Source: Oceanidesulfovibrio indonesiensis (lineage in GTDB: Bacteria; Desulfobacterota; Desulfovibrionia; Desulfovibrionales; Desulfovibrionaceae). Taken from it: DNA of 64,000 bases. Each line of letters begins with the position of its first letter. Positions within the stretch are counted from its first letter, which is position 1. The notes beneath the pieces are model-generated. The model saw nothing but the letters and a program-made list of their open reading frames with translations. It did no database searches and was not told where the DNA came from. Shown one piece after another: positions 58,479 through 64,000 of the stretch. The stretch is taken from positions 186,001 through 250,000 of the forward strand of contig NZ_QMIE01000004.1 of the NCBI RefSeq assembly GCF_007625075.1, read 5' to 3'. Made by a program: the position numbers and the translations under genes.

Positions 58479-58943
58479 ATGGACTTCGTCTGTCTGGCCA
58501 ATATCGTTTATCTGGGATCGGACCACGCCGGCTACTCGCTCAAACGCGAGATCATAGACCACATCACCTCGCTCAAGGCCGCCGCTGAGGACCTGGGCAC
58601 GCACACCACGGACAGCTGCGACTACCCCGACTTCGCCGCCGCCGTGTGCAAGGCCGTGGCCGCCAAGGACGACACTCTCGGCATCCTCGTCTGCGGCACC
58701 GGCCAGGGCATGGCCATGACCGCCAACCGCATGCCCGGCATCCGCGCCGCCGTGTGCACCAACGAGTTCGCCGCGCGCATGGCCCGCGCCCACAATGACG
58801 CGAATGTCCTGTGCCTGGGCGAACGCATCCTCGGCGCCGGCCTGGCCAACTCCATTGTAGAGGCATTCCTGTCCACCGCGTTCGAGGGCGGTCGCCACCA
58901 GCGCCGCATCGAGCGCATCGACGCGTTGACCAGCGGTTCCTAG
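58479..58943 (+). CDS. rpiB: Ribose-5-phosphate isomerase B (RpiB/LacA-B family)
   Basis: Interconverts ribose 5-phosphate and ribulose 5-phosphate. The 154-residue protein has the substrate block YLGSDHAGYSLKREI near the N-terminus, YPDFAAAVCKAVA, and the catalytic LVCGTGQGMAMTANRMPGIRAAVC, followed by RAHNDANVLCLGERILG. The active-site Cys is present in LVCGTG. AAGGAG lies six bases before ATG 58479; the ORF opens 15 codons earlier. glpX follows 12 bases after the stop, giving a small sugar-phosphate unit for the pentose pathway and gluconeogenesis. Confidence 0.93.
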   Translation: MDFVCLANIVYLGSDHAGYSLKREIIDHITSLKAAAEDLGTHTTDSCDYPDFAAAVCKAVAAKDDTLGILVCGTGQGMAMTANRMPGIRAAVCTNEFAARMARAHNDANVLCLGERILGAGLANSIVEAFLSTAFEGGRHQRRIERIDALTSGS

Positions 58944-58955
58944 GGAGGCGACGCC

Positions 58956-59945
58956 ATGAACTCGGAGGCTCCGGACCGCAACCTCGCCCTCGACCTCGTT
59001 CGCGTCACCGAAGCGGCCGCACTGGCCTCGGCCCGTTGGCTTGGCCGCGGCGACAAGAACTCCGGCGACCAGGCCGCCGTGGACGCCATGCGCGTCTCAT
59101 TCGAAACCCTCAACATCAACGGCTCCATCGTCATTGGCGAGGGCGAGAAGGACGAAGCGCCCATGCTCTACAACGGCGAGGCCGTGGGCACCGGCGCAGG
59201 GCCCCTGGTGGACGTGGCCGTGGACCCGGTGGAAGGCACGCGGCTGCTCGCCTACGGCCGGCCCAACGCCATCTGCGTAGTGGGCATTGCCCCGCGCGGC
59301 GCCATGTACGTGCCGCCGCAGAGCTATTACATGCAGAAACTCGTGCTCCCTGCCGAAGCAGCCGAAGCCGCGGACCTGGACGCTCCCGTTGACATCACCC
59401 TGAAAAAGGCCGCCACGCTCCTGGGCAAGGACGTGGACGATCTCGTGGTCTTCGTTCTGGACAAACCCCGCCACGCCGAACTCATCAAGGAAATCCGCAC
59501 CGCCGGCGCGCGCATCCAGCTGCACACGGACGGCGACGTCATGGGCTCGCTCATGGCCGTGGACCCCCGCTCCGAGGTGGACGTCATGATGGGCACGGGC
59601 GGCACGCCCGAAGGCGTGCTCTCGGCCTGCGCCATCCGCGGCATGGGCGGCCGCATGGTCTGCCGGCTCGATCCACAGTCCGACGCCGAAAAACAGACCC
59701 TGCTCGACGCCGGCGTGGACCTCGGCGAAGTGCTCACCGAAAAAACCCTGGTCCGCGACGAAAACGTCTTCTTCGCCTGCACCGGCATCTCCAGCGGCAC
59801 CTTCATCCAGGGCGTGCGCTACCACGGCCGCGGCGCCACCACGCAATCCCTGGTCATCCGCGGCAAGACGGGCACGGTCCGCTACATCGAATCCCAGCAC
59901 AACTGGGACAAGCTCATGCGCATAAGCGCGGTGAAATACGACTGA
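58956..59945 (+). CDS. glpX: Fructose-1,6-bisphosphatase, class II
   Basis: Metal-dependent phosphatase of gluconeogenesis. The 329-residue protein has RVTEAAALASARWLGRGDKN and the metal-site blocks GEGEKDEAPMLYNGE and VAVDPVEGTRLLAYGRPNA, then HTDGDVMGSLMAVDP and TGGTPEGVLSACAIRGMGG, and a C-terminal ACTGISSGTFIQGVRY. This matches the GlpX family end to end. GGGAGG precedes ATG 58956. In a sulfate reducer growing on small organic acids it supplies hexose phosphates. The next gene starts four bases after its stop. Confidence 0.95.
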   Translation: MNSEAPDRNLALDLVRVTEAAALASARWLGRGDKNSGDQAAVDAMRVSFETLNINGSIVIGEGEKDEAPMLYNGEAVGTGAGPLVDVAVDPVEGTRLLAYGRPNAICVVGIAPRGAMYVPPQSYYMQKLVLPAEAAEAADLDAPVDITLKKAATLLGKDVDDLVVFVLDKPRHAELIKEIRTAGARIQLHTDGDVMGSLMAVDPRSEVDVMMGTGGTPEGVLSACAIRGMGGRMVCRLDPQSDAEKQTLLDAGVDLGEVLTEKTLVRDENVFFACTGISSGTFIQGVRYHGRGATTQSLVIRGKTGTVRYIESQHNWDKLMRISAVKYD

Positions 59946-59949
59946 CGCC

Positions 59950-61749
59950 ATGCACGAAGCAGTCATCGACGCTTTCCGGTCCTACCTGGACACGCCGGCC
60001 ACGGAACACGCCCTGCTCCTGACCGGCCGCTGGGGCAGCGGCAAGACGTTCCTCTGGCGCCACCACCTGGAGCCGGTCGCCAAAAAGTCCGGACGCCCCA
60101 CGGCCTACGTCTCCCTGTACTCCTGCAACAGTCTGGAGGACATCACGGTCCAGCTTTACCTGGGACTTGTGGAGGCCCCGGCCGAGGACTCGGTGCCCGG
60201 CTTCCTGCGCGCCGTGTCCGGCACTGCCTCCTTCGCTTTCACCTTCTTCCGGGAGGAGCACGGCCCCGTGCTGCCAGAAGAATCCAAAAAGAAGGCACGC
60301 GAAACAACTGTGAAGGACCTGGTGATCTGCTTCGACGACCTGGAACGCTCCGCCATTCCTGTGGAAAAGCTCCTGGGCTACGTCAACGAACTCACCGAGC
60401 GGCACCGCTGCAAGGCCATAATCCTATGCAACGAAGAGGAGATGCGCGAGCGCGACAGCTACGAAAAGTTCAAGGAAAAAACCGTGGGCCGGGCCATAGC
60501 CGTGCAGGTGGACTACCCGGAGGTGGTGGCCAGCATCATCGGCCAGTTCGCATCCTCCGAGGCCTACCACAAGTTCCTGCAGGACAACGCCGAAATCGTG
60601 GTCCGGACCTTCGAGCGCTCCGGCACGCGGAACATCCGCCTGGCCCGGCTCGGCCTCTCCTGGATGCACATCGTGTACACGGAGCTCAAGGCCCTGGGCG
60701 CGTTCCACACCATCATATACGGCACCCGGCTGCTCAGGATCGTCATGGCCTGCTGCTTCGAGCAGATGTCACACCTCGTGGCGCGCGACGACGTGCTCGC
60801 CGACATCTTCGCCGACCGCGGCCACATCGCCTCACTGGAACAGGACGCCTCCACAGGCGGCAGCGCCTACATCGCCGATTTCCTGCGGCGCTACTACCCG
60901 GGCGACACCTCGGACTTCTTCACCCCGCGCTTCCTCCTCGAATTCATGCGCGACGGCACGCTGAACCGCGAGCGCATGCGCGAGGAACTGCCCCTGCCCA
61001 AGGTGACCGACCCCATCCAGGAGTCCGTGAACCTCTTCCTCTCGCAGGATTACCTCGGCCTCTCGGACGAGGAGTTCGACAGGCACATGGGCAACGTGCG
61101 CCTCGCCGTGGAGCGCGGCCGCATCGGCTCGCTGAGGGAATACGCACGGCTGTTCGTGGTGTTCTACTACTGCCGGGAAGACTTCAAACTCTTCGACAAC
61201 CTCGTGGCCGCCTTCCAGGACTCCATGAAACGCGCCGTGGAATCCGGCGCCCTGCGCTACGAAGCGGCGCGGGTCACCCTGCCCATCATCGTGGAGGGCC
61301 GCCTGCCCGCCGACCTGGAACGGTTCAAGGAAAGCCTGGACGAAGTGGAAAAGGCACTGGCCAAACGCCACCACGACGAGATAGCCGCGGCATTCTACGA
61401 CGCGCTCCGGGACGACCCCGAGTCCATCGGCGCGTTCATCGAGCTGCGCGCTGCCGAGGACAGACGCCTGGCCGCCGAGTTCTTCGCCCACCTGGACGCG
61501 TCCCGCGTGGCCCGGGTGCTGCGCGACCTCTCCAACCAGCAGATCTTCGCGGTGAAGGGGTTCCTGCGCAAACGCTACGCCGCCGCGGAATCCACCGTCA
61601 AAAAACGCCACGCGGCCGAGTCGGCCTTCTTCGGCTCGCTGCTGGAACAACTCTCCCAACTCGTGGGCAGCACCCCACCCTCCCTGCGCCGGCATCTGTT
61701 GCGGCAACTGATGGTGGAAGTGAAGCAGGTAAAGGCGAAGATGGGGTAG
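59950..61749 (+). CDS. KAP-family-like P-loop NTPase
   Basis: A 599-residue protein starting four bases after glpX. The N-terminal module has Walker A GRWGSGKT (26-33) and Walker B DLVICFDDLER (123-133), the pattern of KAP NTPases (GxWGSGKT ... DDLDR). A short hydrophobic patch (about 85-100) sits between them where some KAP proteins have membrane helices; here it is too short to be a clear transmembrane segment. The rest is helical with many charged stretches (DPIQESVNLFLSQDYLGL, RVLRDLSNQQIFAVKGFL). KAP NTPases occur in phage, plasmid and defence contexts, but no partner is proven here. GC content matches the host, unlike the next two genes. Confidence 0.78.
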   Translation: MHEAVIDAFRSYLDTPATEHALLLTGRWGSGKTFLWRHHLEPVAKKSGRPTAYVSLYSCNSLEDITVQLYLGLVEAPAEDSVPGFLRAVSGTASFAFTFFREEHGPVLPEESKKKARETTVKDLVICFDDLERSAIPVEKLLGYVNELTERHRCKAIILCNEEEMRERDSYEKFKEKTVGRAIAVQVDYPEVVASIIGQFASSEAYHKFLQDNAEIVVRTFERSGTRNIRLARLGLSWMHIVYTELKALGAFHTIIYGTRLLRIVMACCFEQMSHLVARDDVLADIFADRGHIASLEQDASTGGSAYIADFLRRYYPGDTSDFFTPRFLLEFMRDGTLNRERMREELPLPKVTDPIQESVNLFLSQDYLGLSDEEFDRHMGNVRLAVERGRIGSLREYARLFVVFYYCREDFKLFDNLVAAFQDSMKRAVESGALRYEAARVTLPIIVEGRLPADLERFKESLDEVEKALAKRHHDEIAAAFYDALRDDPESIGAFIELRAAEDRRLAAEFFAHLDASRVARVLRDLSNQQIFAVKGFLRKRYAAAESTVKKRHAAESAFFGSLLEQLSQLVGSTPPSLRRHLLRQLMVEVKQVKAKMG

Positions 61750-61813
61750 AAAGGAAGGAAGAGAATTCATCAAATGTCTATACCTTAGTGGAAAGCACTA
61801 CATCCCCAGCTAT

Positions 61814-62791
61814 TTATCTTTTTTTGATTTTATCAAGTGACACAGAGGACTGAACCTTACCGGAAAGTTGATCTATTATCCTTCGCTCCGTCACAAAGGC
61901 GACGCATTCTTTCGCAAAGCAATCCGTTATACTATCTAAAAGCACCATGGGGACTTTCCCTGCTATAGTTTCTCCATCTCCTGTAAGCAGCTCAAATTTA
62001 CGTTTAATTAAACTTGCGCCAAGCAGCTTCCCCCTAATTTCTCTTTTTATTACTTCCTCTATTTTAATTAAATCTGTCCTTAGTACAACATCACTCAATG
62101 TATCAGCCTTAGCTATCCAATTTTCAGAACCACCACTAGGCCTTTGCCACTTCACAGAGATATTAGCATTATAATCTGCTAGGCAAGAAACAACTTCATG
62201 CAAACCATCGATTGACCGCTTCCCCATAACGGCAGCACTACTCATAAACTCATCATAATTAGATGTTAAGTTGTTTAAGGCATCAAAAAGAGTACTGAAA
62301 GATTCAATAACTGGATTCTGGGGCAATAAATTTGTATCGGTTTCAACAAACAAGTCCATTCCAAATGATGACTCATAAACTCTTGAAAGATGTAGCGTAG
62401 AATTTAATTCTATATCCTTAGAAAAACGCCCTGAATTTTTTGGGCCTACAGTAACAGATTGATATATGGACGTGAATAGAGACTGAAGTCCGTTCATAAA
62501 TCGTGATAATGCCCTGATGTTCGCAGACTTAAAATCGAACCCAGAACCTTTTATCTCTACTGACACTGGTTCATAAATCCTATGCATCATGAGTTGTACA
62601 ATTTCATTTTGCACTTCGCGCCTTAGGTCTTTAATCCCCAATGAACTTAAACCGTATGCAACACTATCAGGCTCATCTTGTAGAAGCTCATCATGAATGG
62701 ATAACATCTCATCACAATACTCAAGCTTCTTTTCAAGAACAGCTAGCCGATTACTAGCCTCTACTGGATCAATACCACGCCAAGCATTCAT
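61814..62791 (-). CDS. Unknown protein of an AT-rich two-gene module (second gene)
   Basis: A 325-residue protein I do not recognise. It starts MNAWRGIDPVEASNRLAVLE, with a helical first part (EKKLEYCDEMLSIHDELL, LRREVQNEIVQLMMHRI), then a segment with EPVSVEIKGSGFDFKSANIR, RFMNGLQSLFTSIYQSV and LNSTLHLSRVYESSFGMDL, and a helical C-terminus. No catalytic motif, membrane helix or signal is evident. The start ATG shares one base with the upstream stop (TAATG, base 62791), so it is translationally coupled to the nucleotidyltransferase-like gene. It is visibly AT-rich (about 38-40% GC by eye) against its neighbours, which suggests recent acquisition. Confidence 0.7.
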   Translation of the reverse strand: MNAWRGIDPVEASNRLAVLEKKLEYCDEMLSIHDELLQDEPDSVAYGLSSLGIKDLRREVQNEIVQLMMHRIYEPVSVEIKGSGFDFKSANIRALSRFMNGLQSLFTSIYQSVTVGPKNSGRFSKDIELNSTLHLSRVYESSFGMDLFVETDTNLLPQNPVIESFSTLFDALNNLTSNYDEFMSSAAVMGKRSIDGLHEVVSCLADYNANISVKWQRPSGGSENWIAKADTLSDVVLRTDLIKIEEVIKREIRGKLLGASLIKRKFELLTGDGETIAGKVPMVLLDSITDCFAKECVAFVTERRIIDQLSGKVQSSVSLDKIKKR

Positions 62792-63261
62792 TATAAGATC
62801 CTTCTAACTAGACCTTTAGCATTACCTGACCTATCTAAACTAAAAAAATCTTGCATTTTATTACGAGCTTTCACCAACAGTTCATAATGATGATGATCTT
62901 CAGGAACTGTTACGAATAAGAATGAATGACAATGACAAATATTCTTAGTCTTTTCTCGCATGAAATAAAACTTCAAAACATCTAACACATTACTTGGCAA
63001 ACCGTCTATGTCGTCCTTGTTAGCAATAGTGATGATATCTAAATCATTAGGATCGACTTTATTAGTAACATAGCTTCCATCCAACAGCTGTTCACAAGGT
63101 ACTCCCACATCTTTGAGAACTTGGCAAAACTCTTCATACCCTACCCAGATTGTTTTCCTTGTCGTAGTCGAGTTGGCAAATGCTACTACCAAGTTTTTAT
63201 GGCATTCAGCATGAGTCCAATCGTGCAGTCCTGGTGGTAAGTTTCCATTGGCGTCAAACAT
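62791..63261 (-). CDS. Nucleotidyltransferase-like protein (DUF6932-type), first gene of the module
   Basis: A 156-residue protein. It starts MFDANGNLPPGLHDWTHAEC, typical of a small family I know as DUF6932. Residues 60-76 read LDGSYVTNKVDPNDLDI, which matches the nucleotidyltransferase core hG[S]...D-h-D (GS, about nine residues, DxD at 73/75), as in MNT-type and tRNA-modifying NTases. The C-terminus SLDRSGNAKGLVRRIL also fits the family. Many Cys/His residues (CHCH near 109-112) are scattered. It likely transfers a nucleotide to RNA or protein, or is an antitoxin-like partner; no substrate is known. AT-rich and coupled to the next gene by a one-base overlap. Confidence 0.75.
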   Translation of the reverse strand: MFDANGNLPPGLHDWTHAECHKNLVVAFANSTTTRKTIWVGYEEFCQVLKDVGVPCEQLLDGSYVTNKVDPNDLDIITIANKDDIDGLPSNVLDVLKFYFMREKTKNICHCHSFLFVTVPEDHHHYELLVKARNKMQDFFSLDRSGNAKGLVRRIL

Positions 63262-63278
63262 CGAAAACCCATGTCCTG

Positions 63279-63306
63279 GCTATAGCGTTTAGTATATATA
63301 CACCAA
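63279..63306 (-). promoter_or_regulatory. Candidate promoter for the AT-rich two-gene module
   Basis: On the - strand, TTGGTG (63306-63301) and TATAGC (63284-63279) with a 16-bp spacer, transcribing toward 63261 with a leader of about 11 bases. The very short leader and weak -35 keep confidence low. Confidence 0.4.
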
Positions 63307-63458
63307 GTACATAGAAAGATGTCATCGTACAAGCGTTTTGTGAAAGCTAGTTTTTTCTCTATTCCGAGGCAAGTAATCATGGCCTCTTTCAATTTTACTC
63401 AAATGCCCTACCCCCCAATTCCCCGCGCCAACTCCCTCGCCTTACTCTCCACCTCCGC

Positions 63459-63563
63459 CTACACGCGTGAGGGGTGGCTCTGGCACTGCACGTGCATTTC
63501 CCCGCCCTTGTTCGTCATGAGGAAGCCGTTGTAGCGGTCCATCAGCAGCGTATCCACGCCATT
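63459..63563 (-). pseudogene. Possible gene remnant, 34 codons between stops
   Basis: Reads NGVDTLLMDRYNGFLMTN then KGGEMHVQCQSHPSRV and a TAG; after the stop the same frame continues AEVESKARELAR. The sequence looks protein-like in codon use and charge pattern, but it has a stop directly upstream (63564-63566) and no start context. I cannot name the parent gene. Confidence 0.35.
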
Positions 63564-63680
63564 TCAGACCATCCCCCCATTCCCGGGGTTCCAAGGGGCC
63601 AATGGTCCCTTGGCCGCCGGAGGCATTCCTGATCGCCGGAGGCCGTTCCAAGCGCCAAAAGCCGAAAGATTGCCAGCTTC

Positions 63681-64000
63681 CTACAGACTCTCCACGAACA
63701 TCCGTATCCCGTCTTCGAGCATCTGGACCGACAACAGAATCAGGATCAGCCCCATGAGCCGTTCGGCGGCGCGCATGCCGCGGTTGCCGAGCACGCGCGA
63801 GAGCTGCGGCATGAGCAGCATGATGGTCGCCGTGGCCAGCCACGCCAGGGACAGACCGCCCATCACCGTCCACATGGACTCGTCCCGGTGCGCGTAGAGC
63901 ATCACCGCCGCCAGCAGCGACGGCCCGGCGATGAACGGCACGGCGATGGGCACGATGAACGGATCGCTCGCCGCCGGGTCCACGGCCTCCTGCTCTGCCG
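63681..64000 (-). CDS. MarC-family integral membrane protein, N-terminus beyond the window
   Basis: The C-terminal part of a MarC/YhgN-type membrane protein. The visible end includes DPFIVPIAVPFIAGPSLLAAV, a conserved MarC block, then WTVMGGLSLAWLATATIMLL and the last helix RLMGLILILLSVQMLEDGI. The frame is open past 64000 (AEQEAVDPAASD upstream of the GTG at 63983), so the true start lies outside the window. Function of MarC proteins is unclear; they were once linked to antibiotic resistance but that is not supported. Confidence 0.85.
   Translation of the reverse strand, partial: AEQEAVDPAASDPFIVPIAVPFIAGPSLLAAVMLYAHRDESMWTVMGGLSLAWLATATIMLLMPQLSRVLGNRGMRAAERLMGLILILLSVQMLEDGIRMFVESL

Larger units (their letters stand above)
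63262..63680. other. Intergenic region with base-composition boundary and a coding-like remnant
   Basis: About 420 bases. Composition changes from AT-rich to GC-rich near 63400, marking the edge of the island. A 34-codon open stretch on the - strand (63459-63563) is flanked by stops. A 7-bp inverted repeat CCAAGGG/CCCTTGG lies near 63590-63613. No intact gene is seen. Confidence 0.45.

Overview
The window is a gene-dense, GC-rich stretch (about 60% GC by eye) of a chromosome that looks like an obligately anaerobic sulfate reducer of the Desulfovibrionaceae. The evidence is a Desulfovibrio-type periplasmic [NiFe] hydrogenase operon with a Tat-exported small subunit, a NIL-domain ferredoxin, a DUF190/CrcB pair, a MetH without an activation domain, an H-NOX chemoreceptor of the anaerobe type and several lineage-restricted small proteins. 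I could not confirm the genus without a search.

Layout. 1-20.7 kb is almost all on the + strand: the end of a CarD-like gene, rho, a ZIP-like transporter, the hydrogenase block (hynB, hynA, a maturation protease, hypC), a GGCT-fold protein and an aminotransferase, ileS-lspA, a YbgF-like lipoprotein, NIL-ferredoxin, a PilZ-like gene and cheZ, a thioredoxin-reductase-like gene, a CAU tRNA, a Nif3-like gene, a zinc-ribbon protein, RNase P RNA, the fused ispDF, a dual-CXXC protein and an ACT-domain protein. 20.9-25.2 kb is on the - strand (acetyltransferase, dapB, ligA, glycosyltransferase). 25.3-38.6 kb is mixed: a second glycosyltransferase, uvrB, a surface acyltransferase facing an SGNH hydrolase, the N-end-rule set clpS-clpA-aat, a CYTH protein and crcB-DUF190. 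38.8-47.3 kb is one - strand chemosensory operon, transcribed H-NOX receptor, soluble MCP-like protein, cheY, cheA, cheR, cheB. 47.5-54.4 kb holds radA, a zinc-ribbon/DUF3426 protein, hpt, an ArgA-like acetyltransferase, a TlpA-like protein and metH. 54.6-61.7 kb is on the + strand: an RpoH-like sigma factor, two lipoproteins, rpiB, glpX and a KAP-type P-loop NTPase. After that comes a short AT-rich island (about 61.75-63.4 kb) with two overlapping - strand genes, one a nucleotidyltransferase-like protein, then a degenerate stretch and a partial MarC-family gene at the edge.

The most unusual material is: (i) an MCP whose heme-binding H-NOX domain sits at its C-terminus and keeps the proximal His, the YxSxR motif and the distal Tyr linked to O2 binding, heading a complete che operon that also encodes a soluble receptor-like protein with internal duplication and a CheZ-like motif; (ii) two families of about 120-140 bp intergenic repeats, three copies each, several ending at or within 1 base of stop codons, the first with outer hairpins that differ in sequence between copies yet still fold; (iii) the AT-rich two-gene module beside the KAP NTPase, which resembles a horizontally acquired defence or toxin-antitoxin-type cassette of unknown function.
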